Of a stretch of 64,000 nt of DNA, positions 33,911-43,341 are shown one piece after another (the stretch's first letter is position 1; every line of letters begins with the position of its first letter). The notes under the pieces are model-generated. The model ran no database searches and was not told the origin of the DNA. It worked only from the letters and a program-made list of their open reading frames with translations. The position numbers and the translations under genes were made by a program. The DNA comes from an uncultured Jannaschia sp. Lineage in GTDB: Bacteria > Pseudomonadota > Alphaproteobacteria > Rhodobacterales > Rhodobacteraceae. The stretch covers positions 186,001-250,000 of the forward strand of contig NZ_CANLTR010000004.1 in the NCBI RefSeq assembly GCF_947494055.1. Reading direction: 5' to 3'.

Positions 33911-35652
33911 GTGTCGAGCCAGAACGCGGCGGAGACGGGGGCGCCCGGAGCCTTTCCGGTGAGCTGGATAAGCTCCCCGGCCGCGGGGGGCAGGTCGACG
34001 GCGCTGTCGCCGAAATTGGCGCGCAGACGCAGCGTGCCGCCGTTGAGCCGCCAGTCGACGGCCACGCAACGATCCGGCGCCTGCAGCACCGTGCCGCTGT
34101 GCGGGCCGGTGCCGGGCAGGAACGGAACGACCTTTTCCTGCCGCAGATGCAGGAGGTGGCGAACGAAGGCGAAGGTGGCGCTGTGCGGCTCGGCGGACAG
34201 CTTGTCCCAGTCGAGCTTGCTGTCCGAGAAGGAGGAGATCGCGATCGGGTCGGGGACCTCCTCGGCCTGGTGCCCGCCGAAGCCCGCGAACTCCTTGCGA
34301 CGGCCTTCGGTCACGGCGCGGCCGAGCTCGTCGTGGAAATCCGCGAAGAACAGGAACGGCCGCGTCTCGCCGTATTCCTCTCCCATGAAGAGGAGCGGGA
34401 TATGCGGGGACAGCAGCAGAGTCGTGTGCAACGCCCGGATCATCTCGGGCGTGGCGAGCGCGGCGATGCGCTCGCCGATGGCCCGGTTGCCGACCTGATC
34501 GTGGTTCTGCAGGAAGTCGATGAAGGCTGCGGGCGGCAGGTGGTCCGACGGCGCGCCGCGCGCCTCGCCCTCGTATGTCTCTCCCTGGAAGGAGAAGCCG
34601 GTGGCCGCGGCCTTGGCCATCAACCCGGCCGGGTCGTTCTCGAAGGAGACGTAGTAGCCCTCGGTCTCCCCGGTGGCGAGGACATGGGCGCAATGGTGCC
34701 AGTCGTCGTTCCACTCCGCCGTCATCAGGGGGGCGTGATTGCCGCGCCGCTCGTGCAGATAGGTGATGTTGCGGTTGTCCTCGGTGGTCAGATGCACCTC
34801 CCGGTCCAGCCGGGCGCGGATGTCGCGGGGAAGCTGGATGAGGAATTCCGGGTCGGACGTGTCGCGGATGTGATCCACCGCGTCGAAGCGCAAACCGTCG
34901 AAGCGGAACTGCTGCAACCAGTAGACGGCGTTGTCGATGAAGAAGCGCCGCACGGGCCCCTCCGAATAGTCGATCGCCGATCCCCAAGGGGTATGTCGCT
35001 CCGGATCGAAGAACTCGGGCGTGTGGGCGGGGATGTAGCTGCCCTCGGGGCCGAAATGGTTGTAGACTACGTCGAGGATCACCATGAGCCCCTTGCCATG
35101 CGCCGCGTCGACGAGCGCGCGCAACTCGTCGGGCGTGCCGTAGGCGCGGTGCGGCGCGTAGAGGAGCGTCCCGTCGTAGCCCCAGCCGCGCTCGCCGCCG
35201 AAGGTCGCGACCGGCAGGAGTTCCAGCGCGGTGATGCCGAGATCGACGAGATAGTCGAGCTTGTCGTGGATCGCCGCGAACGTGCCCTCGGGGGTGAAAG
35301 TGCCCACGTGGCATTCGTAGATCACCGCCTCCTCCCACTTGCGGGCGGAGGGCGGGTGTTTCCACTCGTATTTCGAGATGGCGACGCGGCTCAGCGAATG
35401 GACGTCGCCGGACTGGGCATGCGCGGCGGGGTCGTGAAACATGCGGCCGTCGGGGATGCAGAAGCCGTATTCGGACCCGTCATGCGCCTCGGCGACGGTG
35501 GCAAACCAGCCCTCCCCCTGCTTGTCCATCGGGAAGTTCTGACCGTCGAGATGCAGGGTCAACGCATCGAGCCCCGGGGCCCAGAGCCGGAAGTGCACGC
35601 CGTCCGGGCCGATGCGCGGTCCCCAGTGTCGGTCGCTGTCGTGGGTGTCCAT
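33907..35652 (-). CDS. treZ: Malto-oligosyltrehalose trehalohydrolase
   Basis: A 581-aa GH13 enzyme that releases trehalose from maltooligosyltrehalose. The N-terminal CBM48-like module is short (VHFRLWAPGLDALTLHLDG). The catalytic domain shows YECHVGTFTPEGTF, LELLPVATFGGERGWGYDGTL, VILDVVYNHFGPEGSYI, FRFDGLRFDAVDHI (nucleophile), LTTEDNRN (acid-base), and FLQNHDQVGNRA. FFADFHDELGRAV is a typical later TreZ motif. The ATG at 35652 shares one base with the glgX stop; the longer open frame to 36249 lies inside glgX. It overlaps malQ at the other end. Confidence 0.96.
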   Translation of the reverse strand: MDTHDSDRHWGPRIGPDGVHFRLWAPGLDALTLHLDGQNFPMDKQGEGWFATVAEAHDGSEYGFCIPDGRMFHDPAAHAQSGDVHSLSRVAISKYEWKHPPSARKWEEAVIYECHVGTFTPEGTFAAIHDKLDYLVDLGITALELLPVATFGGERGWGYDGTLLYAPHRAYGTPDELRALVDAAHGKGLMVILDVVYNHFGPEGSYIPAHTPEFFDPERHTPWGSAIDYSEGPVRRFFIDNAVYWLQQFRFDGLRFDAVDHIRDTSDPEFLIQLPRDIRARLDREVHLTTEDNRNITYLHERRGNHAPLMTAEWNDDWHHCAHVLATGETEGYYVSFENDPAGLMAKAAATGFSFQGETYEGEARGAPSDHLPPAAFIDFLQNHDQVGNRAIGERIAALATPEMIRALHTTLLLSPHIPLLFMGEEYGETRPFLFFADFHDELGRAVTEGRRKEFAGFGGHQAEEVPDPIAISSFSDSKLDWDKLSAEPHSATFAFVRHLLHLRQEKVVPFLPGTGPHSGTVLQAPDRCVAVDWRLNGGTLRLRANFGDSAVDLPPAAGELIQLTGKAPGAPVSAAFWLDT

Positions 35653-37877
35653 CAAATCGTGTCCTCGTCGTCGGACCGTGGCACGGTGTCCCCCTGCTCT
35701 TCGGTCTGCGGAATGTCGTATTGCGCGTCGGAGAGGCCGCTGCCACGTTCGTCGCTGGCGTTCTCCGTCATTTCGGGCTCGGTTTCCTGACCCTCGGGTT
35801 CGATCGGTCCGGTTCCGACGGCCTCGAGCAGCATGAGCGCGCGTTCCTTCAGCGTGATCTCCCCCGACACGGTCGGGCCGCCATCCTGCGTGACGAGGCC
35901 CGTGTCGGTGTCGATCCGTGTCTCCCATTCCCCCGGCGGCAACCGGTAGGTGATCGCGTCCGGGTTTGCGTTCATCGCGAGCAGAAGGGACCGATCCTCG
36001 CCCCCCGCGATCACCAGCGACAGGACGCGCCGTTCCGGATCGTGCCAGTCGTCCGGCTGCATCGCCGCGCCGGTCCTGCGGTGCCAGGTGACGAAACGCC
36101 CTTCGGGGTTGCCGTCGGTTCCGTGCAGGAACCGCTGGGAGGTCAGCAGGTCGCGCGACTTGCGCAGCTGGATGAGGTCGGCGGTGAACTTGGCGAAGGG
36201 ATCGTCGGCCTTCGACCAGTCGAACCAGTTCATCTCGCCCGGCTGGCAATAGGTGTTGTTGTTGCCGTCCTGGGAGCGGCCGTGCTCGTCGCCCATCAGG
36301 ATCATCGGCGTGCCCTGACTGAGCAGCAGCGTCGCCATCATGTTGCGGCGCTGACGGTCGCGGAGGGCGAGGATGTCGGGATCGTCGGTCGGACCCTCGA
36401 CACCGTGGTTCCAGCTCACGTTGTGCGAATGGCCGTCGTTGTTGTCCTCGCCGTTCGCCTCGTTGTGCTTGTCGTTGTAGGAGACGAGGTCGGCCAGCGT
36501 GAAGCCGTCATGCGCGGTGATGAAGTTGATCGATGTCCAGGGCCGACGGCCGCGATGCTCGAACTTCGAGGCCGAACCCAGAAGGCGGTCGGCCATGTCG
36601 GGAGCCTTGCCGCCGTCACCCTTCCAGAAGGCCCGGACGGTGTCGCGATAGGTGTCGTTCCATTCGGCCCATCCCGGAGGGAAGTTGCCGACCTGATAGC
36701 CGTTGTTGCCGGTGTCCCAAGGCTCGGCGATCATCTTGACGCCGGACAGGACGGGGTCCTGCAGCACCGCGTCGAAGAACGGGGCATGCGGGTCGAAATT
36801 GTCGCGCCGCCGTCCGAGCGTGGAGGCGAGGTCGAAGCGGAACCCGTCGATATGACATTTCTCGACCCAGTATCGAAGCGAATCCATGACCATCTGCAAC
36901 ACCCGCCGGTTGTCGAGGTCGAGCGAGTTCCCGGTGCCGGTCGTGTCGTAGTAGTACCGCCGGTCGTCGCCCAGAATGTAGTAGCTGGCGTTGTCGATCC
37001 CGCGGAAGGACAGGGTCGGGCCCATCTGGTTGCCTTCGGCGGTGTGGTTGTAGACCACGTCGAGGATCACCTCGATACCGGCGTCGTGCAGGCGGCGGAC
37101 CATCACGCGGAACTCGTCGAGCGCGCCATGCTGCATCAGGTAGCGCATCGTCGGCGCGAAGAACCCGATCGTGTTGTAGCCCCACCAGTTCACCAGCCCG
37201 CGCTCGAGCAGGTGGCGGTCGTTCGGGAAGGCATGGACCGGCAGCAATTCGATCGCGGTCACGCCGAGTTTCTGGAGGTGGCGGATCGTGTCCGGGTGGG
37301 CCAACCCCTCGAACGTGCCGCGCAGCGGCTCATCCACGTGGCCGGCGCCCTTGGTCATGCCGCCGACATGCGCCTCGTAGATTACCGTCTTGGACCATTC
37401 GGTGTTGGGACGACGATCGTTGCCCCAGGCCGAGGCATCCGCGGTGACGACGCATTTCGGCATGACGAAAGCGCTGTCGCGACGATCGAAGCTCAGATCA
37501 CCCCGTCGCGAGCCGAGCCGGTAGCCGAACAGGCTGTCGTGCCAGCGCAGGTCGCCCTTGTGGGCGCGGGCGTAGGGATCGGCGAGGAGCTTGTTCGGGT
37601 TGAAGCGGTGACCGACCTCGGGGGCGTAGGGCCCGTGGACCCGGTAGCCGTAGAGCTGCCCGGGACGGACCTCCGGCAGATAGCCGTGGAACACCTGATG
37701 GGTGTATTCCGGCAGCGGGATGCGGGCGATCTCGCGGCGGCCGCTTTCGTTGAACAGGCAAAGCTCGACCTTTTCGGCATGGGCGGAGAACAGGGCGAAA
37801 TTGGTGCCTGCCCCGTCCCAGGTCGCGCCGAGGCGCGACCCGGTGCCGGCTTCGAGGGCGTAGGGTGTGGAGGACAT
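35652..37877 (-). CDS. glgX: Glycogen debranching enzyme with acidic C-terminal tail
   Basis: A 741-aa isoamylase-type GH13 enzyme that removes short side chains from glycogen. The N-terminal CBM48 has LGATWDGAGTNFALFSAHA and QLYGYRVHGPYAP. Catalytic motifs are VILDVVYNHTAEGNQ, HIDGFRFDLASTLG, VKMIAEPWDTG and INFITAHDGFTLADLVSYN, followed by NMMATLLLSQGTPMI. After the C-terminal beta domain an extra ~55-residue tail is rich in Glu, Asp, Pro and Ser (from IEPEGQETEPEMTE to SDDEDTI) and is not part of the usual enzyme, which ends shortly after VGTGPIEP. The start is the ATG at 37877. It follows glgB by 29 bases. Confidence 0.95.
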   Translation of the reverse strand: MSSTPYALEAGTGSRLGATWDGAGTNFALFSAHAEKVELCLFNESGRREIARIPLPEYTHQVFHGYLPEVRPGQLYGYRVHGPYAPEVGHRFNPNKLLADPYARAHKGDLRWHDSLFGYRLGSRRGDLSFDRRDSAFVMPKCVVTADASAWGNDRRPNTEWSKTVIYEAHVGGMTKGAGHVDEPLRGTFEGLAHPDTIRHLQKLGVTAIELLPVHAFPNDRHLLERGLVNWWGYNTIGFFAPTMRYLMQHGALDEFRVMVRRLHDAGIEVILDVVYNHTAEGNQMGPTLSFRGIDNASYYILGDDRRYYYDTTGTGNSLDLDNRRVLQMVMDSLRYWVEKCHIDGFRFDLASTLGRRRDNFDPHAPFFDAVLQDPVLSGVKMIAEPWDTGNNGYQVGNFPPGWAEWNDTYRDTVRAFWKGDGGKAPDMADRLLGSASKFEHRGRRPWTSINFITAHDGFTLADLVSYNDKHNEANGEDNNDGHSHNVSWNHGVEGPTDDPDILALRDRQRRNMMATLLLSQGTPMILMGDEHGRSQDGNNNTYCQPGEMNWFDWSKADDPFAKFTADLIQLRKSRDLLTSQRFLHGTDGNPEGRFVTWHRRTGAAMQPDDWHDPERRVLSLVIAGGEDRSLLLAMNANPDAITYRLPPGEWETRIDTDTGLVTQDGGPTVSGEITLKERALMLLEAVGTGPIEPEGQETEPEMTENASDERGSGLSDAQYDIPQTEEQGDTVPRSDDEDTI

Positions 37878-37906
37878 CTCGGTCGAACCTTCCGGAGTGC
37901 GTGTAA

Positions 37907-40072
37907 TCAGGTCTCCGGCGTCAGGACCAACGTGGAGAGGGGTGGCAGCGTCAGACTTGTCGATACGGGGCGACCATGCCAACCCTCCCCGTCGGCAGTG
38001 ACGAACCCGCCATTGCCGGATCCGGTTCCGCCATACTGGCTTGCGTCGGAATTGAACACTTCGCGCCACCGCCCGCCCTGCGGCATCCCGACACGGAAGC
38101 CCTCGCGGAGCACGGGGGCCATGTTGCAGATGACGACGACCGGCAGGTCGCCCTCCGCGCCGAGGCGCAGGAAGCTGAAGACGTTATTCTCCGCATCGCC
38201 GCCGTCGATCCACTGGAAACCGGCCGGGTCGCAGTCGCGGGCATGCAGCGCGGGATGGGACTTGTAGACGCCGTTCAGGTCGCGGACCAGCGATTGCAAA
38301 CCCTTGTGGTTCGGATCGTCGAGCAGGTGCCAGTCGAGCGAGCGGTCGTGCGACCATTCGCGCTCCTGTCCGAACTCGCCGCCCATGAACAGCAGCTTCT
38401 TGCCCGGATGCGTCCACATCCAGCCGAAATAGGCGCGTAGGTTGGCGAAGCGCTGCCAGTGATCCCCCGGCATCTTGCCGATCAGGCTGCCCTTGCCGTG
38501 CACGACCTCGTCGTGGCTCAGCGGCAGGACGAAGTTCTCGGAATAGGCGTAGTGCAACCCGAAGGTCATCTTGTCGTGGTGGTATTTCCGGTTGATCGGG
38601 TCCTGCGCCATGTAGGTCAGGGTGTCGTGCATCCACCCCATGTTCCACTTGAAGTCGAAGCCCAGCCCGTCCTGATCGACCGGGCGGGAGACGTTCGGGA
38701 AAGCGGTGGATTCCTCGGCGATGGTCATGCCGCGCGTCCGGTCCGCCACGCGCGCATTCACTCCGTGCAGGAAGTCGATCGCGTCGAGGTTCTCGCGCCC
38801 GCCGAAGCGGTTCGGAATCCACTCGCCGTCGTTCCGCGAATAGTCGAGGTAGAGCATCGAGGCGACGGCATCGACGCGCAATGCATCGACGTGGAACTCG
38901 TTGAGCCAGTAGAGCGCCGAGGCGCGCAGGAAGTTCGCCACCTCGTTGCGGCCGAAATTGTAGATCAGCGTGTTCCAGTCCTTGTGGAACCCCAGCCGCG
39001 GATCCTCGTGCTCGTAGAGCGCGGTGCCGTCGAACCGCGCGAGCCCGTGCTCGTCGGACGGGAAGTGCGCCGGGACCCAGTCGATGATGACGCCGATGCC
39101 GCGCCCGTGGAGGTAATCCACCAGCATCGCGAACTCCTCGGGCGTGCCGAAGCGGTAGGTCGGCGCGAAGAGGCCGATCGGCTGGTAGCCCCAGGAGGGG
39201 GTGTAGGGGTGTTCGGACAGCGGCAGGAACTCGACATGGGTGAAGCCCATCTCGGCCACGTAGTCGGCGAGCAACGGGCCGACCTCGGCGTAGCTCAGGA
39301 TGGTATCCCCGTCGCCGCGCCGCCAGGATCCCAGATGCACCTCGTAGATCGAGATCGGCTCTTCGGTTGCGGTCTGTCGCGGACGGTCGGTCCAGGCGTC
39401 GTCCTGCCAGTCATGCTTCACGGGCCCCTCGACGATGGAGCCGGTCGCGGGCGCCGATTCCTGCCGGAAGGATAGGGGGTCGGCCTTGAGCGGCAGCACC
39501 TCGCCGTGGACACCGACGATCTCGTACTTGTAGAGTTCGCCGCGCGCGATGCCGGGGATGAACAACTCCCACAGGCCACCGCCCAGACGACGGCGCATCG
39601 GGTGACGGCGACCGTCCCAGGCGTTGAAATGCCCGACGACGCTGACGCGACGCGCGTTCGGCGCCCAGACGGCGAAGGCCGTGCCCTCGACGCCCTCGTG
39701 CGTCGTCGGATGCGCCCCGAGGCGGGTCCAGAGCTCCTCGTGGCGTCCTTCTGCCAGAAGATACTCGTCCATTTCGCCCAGGAGCGCTCCGAAACGGTAG
39801 GGGTCTTCCCGCGTCCATTCGTGTTCGCCCGCGCGACACAGCAGGCGGTAGTCGGCGGGCGCCTTCTTGCGCCCGAACTCGCCGTGGAAGACGCCCTCGG
39901 GATGAATCCGCTCGAGTTCGAGCAGGGGTTTGCCCTTGGCGTTCACCGCCGTGACCTCGCCCGCATCGGGAGCGAAGACGGTCAGGGCGCCGTCGTGGAT
40001 TCCGAGCGCCCGGAAGGGATCGCTGAGGCGCCCGCGGACGATGGCCTCACAGGTCTGATCGTCGGGTTTCAT
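37907..40072 (-). CDS. glgB: 1,4-alpha-glucan branching enzyme
   Basis: A 721-aa GH13 branching enzyme making alpha-1,6 links. It has two N-terminal CBM48-like modules (residues ~1-105 and ~120-220), then the barrel with [69 protein letters not shown] (nucleophile), [11 protein letters not shown] (acid-base) and [16 protein letters not shown]. The last ~100 residues form the C-terminal beta domain. It starts at ATG 40072, overlapping the treS stop (ATGA). In the GlgE pathway it branches the glucan made from maltose 1-phosphate. Confidence 0.96.
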   Translation of the reverse strand: MKPDDQTCEAIVRGRLSDPFRALGIHDGALTVFAPDAGEVTAVNAKGKPLLELERIHPEGVFHGEFGRKKAPADYRLLCRAGEHEWTREDPYRFGALLGEMDEYLLAEGRHEELWTRLGAHPTTHEGVEGTAFAVWAPNARRVSVVGHFNAWDGRRHPMRRRLGGGLWELFIPGIARGELYKYEIVGVHGEVLPLKADPLSFRQESAPATGSIVEGPVKHDWQDDAWTDRPRQTATEEPISIYEVHLGSWRRGDGDTILSYAEVGPLLADYVAEMGFTHVEFLPLSEHPYTPSWGYQPIGLFAPTYRFGTPEEFAMLVDYLHGRGIGVIIDWVPAHFPSDEHGLARFDGTALYEHEDPRLGFHKDWNTLIYNFGRNEVANFLRASALYWLNEFHVDALRVDAVASMLYLDYSRNDGEWIPNRFGGRENLDAIDFLHGVNARVADRTRGMTIAEESTAFPNVSRPVDQDGLGFDFKWNMGWMHDTLTYMAQDPINRKYHHDKMTFGLHYAYSENFVLPLSHDEVVHGKGSLIGKMPGDHWQRFANLRAYFGWMWTHPGKKLLFMGGEFGQEREWSHDRSLDWHLLDDPNHKGLQSLVRDLNGVYKSHPALHARDCDPAGFQWIDGGDAENNVFSFLRLGAEGDLPVVVICNMAPVLREGFRVGMPQGGRWREVFNSDASQYGGTGSGNGGFVTADGEGWHGRPVSTSLTLPPLSTLVLTPET

Positions 40073-43000
40073 TCGCTATCTTCCATGACTTGGAGAAGGC
40101 CGCGGAGCGGCACGTCGATCCAGGTGGGCCGGAAATCGCGCTCGTAGTCGATCTCGTAGGCGCTCTTGCGGATCAGGTAGAGGTCGAGCAGCGCATCCTC
40201 GAACGCGCCGTCGGCGGGGCGGACGGGAGAGTTCCCCATCGTTTCCCGCCATGCGTCGAGGAACGCGCCGGAGGTGGCGCTGCGCCAGTCGCGGACCTGC
40301 GCCATCGTCCGTTCGGGGTCGGCGCCGGCCTCGATCCGGCGGCCGAGCGCGGACCAGAGCGCGTAGTCGAAGCTGCGCAGCATGCCGGCCACGTCGCGCA
40401 GGGGCGAGGACTTCTCCTGCCGCTCCGCGAGGCTGCGCGACGGCTCGCCCTCGAAGTCGATGATGGCGAGGTCGCCCTGCGCCACCAGCACCTGACCGAG
40501 GTGGTAATCGCCGTGGACCCGACAGGCGGCGCCCGAGGGCGTCATCGTGCCCACGCGGTCGATCCGCTCGAGGATGGCGTCGCGCCGTGCTGTCACCTGT
40601 TCGGCAAGCTCGGCGGCCTCGCCCTCGAGCCGGGCCTTCGCCAAGCGGTCGAGAGTGTCGGCGACCTCGGAACGCGTCTCCGCAACGAGCGCCTGCAAGC
40701 CGTCCGCGTCGAGCGGCTCGGTCCCGAAGGCCCCTTCGCCGGAAGCCAGCGCAAGGTGCAACTCCGCCGTGCGTTGGCCGAGGAGGGTGCCCAGGTCGAG
40801 GGCGCCGATCATCAGCGGGCGTTCGTCCCCGTCATGGCCGTGCTCGCGCGCTTCCATCTCACGGTCCAGCCCCTCGGTCACGAAGGACCACGCGTCGCCC
40901 TGGTTGGCCACGTAGGCGGAGGCGGCAGCGAGGATCGTCTCGGTCCCCGCATCGTCGACCCAGCGGATCGTGCCCAGCAGCGCGGGCGTGGCCGCGTAGT
41001 CGGTCTCCCGCGTCAGGAACCGGGCCACCTCGATGTCCGGCTGCACGCCCTCGCGGACGCGCCGGTAGAGCTTGAGGACCAGCTTGTCACCGAAGGCGAC
41101 CGAGGCATTCGACTGCTCGGCTCCGAGAAGCCGCGGCTCCGCGTCGCCGGTCTCGAGGTCGATCCCCTCGAACACGAGTTTGCCGCCGTCGCCCTCGACC
41201 TCCGCCCCCGCGCGCATCGCGTCGAGCAGGGCACGGGCCATCTCCTCGTCCGAGGCGCCGTCCATCAGCGCGCCGACGCGGTTCTGTCGGCGCAGCTTGC
41301 CGAGCGTCGCGGGCAGGCGGGGAGACAGCGAAAGCGCGTTCTCGTCCCAGACGGCGGAAAGCGGCAGGAAGTAGCTCTGCGTCTCGCCGCCGGTCTCCAC
41401 CTCGGCGATGGACAGGAGGTGGCGGCCCTGGGCCAGTTCGCCGAGCTGGCGCAGCGAGGCGCGCGACACGCCCTGCGTCTTGCCGGCGAACCAGCGCTGG
41501 AGCGCGACGTAGCGGGGCAGGGTCTCGGCCTCGAACTGGCGGCCCTCACGACCCTTCAGCGCAGTGGAAAGATACCCGTCGCGCGTGGTCAGCGTCAGGA
41601 AGTCCGGCAGGACCGGGTTCACCGGCGTGTGCCAAGACGGCGCGTCCTCCTCGTCGGCGAGCAGGAACCAGAAGAACCCGTAGGCCGGCAACGTCAGCAT
41701 GTAGGGCAGCTCGCCCACCGGCGGGAAGGGCGACTGGCCGACAAGCTCGACCGGCACCCGACCCTTGAAGCGGCTCAGGTCGATCTCCACCGCCTGCGGC
41801 GCGCGACTCAGGTTGGCGACGCACAGGATCGCCTCGTTGCCGGTCGTGGCGCCATCGACGCCCTTTGTGCGGCGGATATAGGCGAGGACCTTGCGGTTGT
41901 TCGGATAGAGCAGGTCGATCTCGCCGCGTCCGAACACGTCGTGCTTCTTGCGCACGGCCACCATGCGCCGCATCCAGTTCAGGTAGCTGGACGGCGAGGA
42001 GGATTGCGCCTCCACGTTGAGCCCGTCGTAGCCGTAGACCGCGTCCTGGATCGTCGGCAGGTAGAGCCGCTGCGGATCGGCCCGGCTGAAGCCCGCGTTG
42101 CGGTCAGCGGACCATTGCATCGGAGTGCGGACGCCGTCGCGGTCGCCGAGATAGATGTTGTCGCCCATCCCGATCTCGTCGCCGTAATACATGATTGGCG
42201 TACCGGGCATCGACAGCAGCATGGAGTTCAGAAGCTCCATCTTGCGCCGGTCGTTCTGCATCAGCGGCGCCAGACGGCGGCGGATGCCCATGTTGATCCG
42301 TGCGCGCTTGTCGGAGGCGTAGGTCTCCCACAGGTAGTCCCGCTCCCGGTCGGTCACCATCTCGAGCGTCAGTTCGTCATGGTTCCGCAGGAAGATGCCC
42401 CATTGGCAATCCTCGGGGATCTCGGGCGTCTGGCGGATGATGTCGGTGATCGCGTGGCGGTCCTCCTGCGCGACGGCCATGTACATCCGCGGCATCAGCG
42501 GGAAGTGGAAGCCCATGTGGCACTCGTCGCCCTCGCCGAAATAGGGGCGGGTGTCCTCGGGCCACTGGTTCGCCTCGGCGAGCAGCATCCGGCCGTCGTA
42601 ATGTGCGTCAAGGTCGCGGCGCATCGCCTTCAGGATCTCGTGCGTCTCGGGCAGGTTCTCGTTGTTCGTCCCATCCCGCTCCACGAGGTAGGGGATCGCG
42701 TCGAGCCGGAGCCCGTCCACCCCCTTGTCGAGCCAGAAGTGCATGACGTCGAGCACCGCCTCCATGACCTTCGGGTTGTCGAAGTTCAGGTCGGGCTGGT
42801 GGTCGAAGAAGCGGTGCCAGTAGAACTGCTCGGCGACCGGGTCCCAGGACCAGTTGCTGTCATGCGTGTCGTTGAAGATCACGCGGGTCGTGTCCATCCA
42901 GCGGCTCGGGTCATCGCTCCAGACGTAGAAGTCGCGCTCCGGGCTGCCCTTCGGGGCACGGCGGGCGGTCTGGAACCACTCGTGCTGGTCGGAGGTGTGG

Positions 43001-43341
43001 TTGATGACGAGCTCAGTGATGACTTTCAGGCCGCGGCGGTGCGCCTCGTCCACGAAGTTCTGGAAGTCGTCCATGTCGCCGTATTGCGGGTTCACTTCCT
43101 TGAACTCGGCGATGTCGTAGCCGTCGTCGCGGAGCGGCGAGGGATAGAACGGCAGCAGCCACACGGCGGTCGCGCCGAGCGACTGGATATGGTCCAGACG
43201 CTGCATCAGGCCCTTGAAGTCGCCGATCCCGTCGCCGTTCGAATCCTGGTAGGCCTTCACGTGACACTGGTAGATGACCGCGTCCTTGAACCAGTCCTCC
43301 CGGTCGGTGTCGGCGACGATCGTCGGGGAAGGGGCGTTCAT
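40069..43341 (-). CDS. treS: Trehalose synthase fused to maltokinase (TreS-Mak/Pep2)
   Basis: A 1090-aa bifunctional protein. Residues ~1-560 are a GH13 trehalose synthase that interconverts trehalose and maltose: [54 protein letters not shown] (nucleophile), [13 protein letters not shown] and [13 protein letters not shown]. Residues ~600-1090 match maltokinase: [70 protein letters not shown] and [16 protein letters not shown], with the kinase-type HGDYHLxQ and DFEG loops. The fused kinase makes maltose 1-phosphate for GlgE. The ATG at 43341 overlaps the glgE stop (ATGA). Fusion of these two domains is known in other bacteria. Confidence 0.96.
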   Translation of the reverse strand: MNAPSPTIVADTDREDWFKDAVIYQCHVKAYQDSNGDGIGDFKGLMQRLDHIQSLGATAVWLLPFYPSPLRDDGYDIAEFKEVNPQYGDMDDFQNFVDEAHRRGLKVITELVINHTSDQHEWFQTARRAPKGSPERDFYVWSDDPSRWMDTTRVIFNDTHDSNWSWDPVAEQFYWHRFFDHQPDLNFDNPKVMEAVLDVMHFWLDKGVDGLRLDAIPYLVERDGTNNENLPETHEILKAMRRDLDAHYDGRMLLAEANQWPEDTRPYFGEGDECHMGFHFPLMPRMYMAVAQEDRHAITDIIRQTPEIPEDCQWGIFLRNHDELTLEMVTDRERDYLWETYASDKRARINMGIRRRLAPLMQNDRRKMELLNSMLLSMPGTPIMYYGDEIGMGDNIYLGDRDGVRTPMQWSADRNAGFSRADPQRLYLPTIQDAVYGYDGLNVEAQSSSPSSYLNWMRRMVAVRKKHDVFGRGEIDLLYPNNRKVLAYIRRTKGVDGATTGNEAILCVANLSRAPQAVEIDLSRFKGRVPVELVGQSPFPPVGELPYMLTLPAYGFFWFLLADEEDAPSWHTPVNPVLPDFLTLTTRDGYLSTALKGREGRQFEAETLPRYVALQRWFAGKTQGVSRASLRQLGELAQGRHLLSIAEVETGGETQSYFLPLSAVWDENALSLSPRLPATLGKLRRQNRVGALMDGASDEEMARALLDAMRAGAEVEGDGGKLVFEGIDLETGDAEPRLLGAEQSNASVAFGDKLVLKLYRRVREGVQPDIEVARFLTRETDYAATPALLGTIRWVDDAGTETILAAASAYVANQGDAWSFVTEGLDREMEAREHGHDGDERPLMIGALDLGTLLGQRTAELHLALASGEGAFGTEPLDADGLQALVAETRSEVADTLDRLAKARLEGEAAELAEQVTARRDAILERIDRVGTMTPSGAACRVHGDYHLGQVLVAQGDLAIIDFEGEPSRSLAERQEKSSPLRDVAGMLRSFDYALWSALGRRIEAGADPERTMAQVRDWRSATSGAFLDAWRETMGNSPVRPADGAFEDALLDLYLIRKSAYEIDYERDFRPTWIDVPLRGLLQVMEDSE

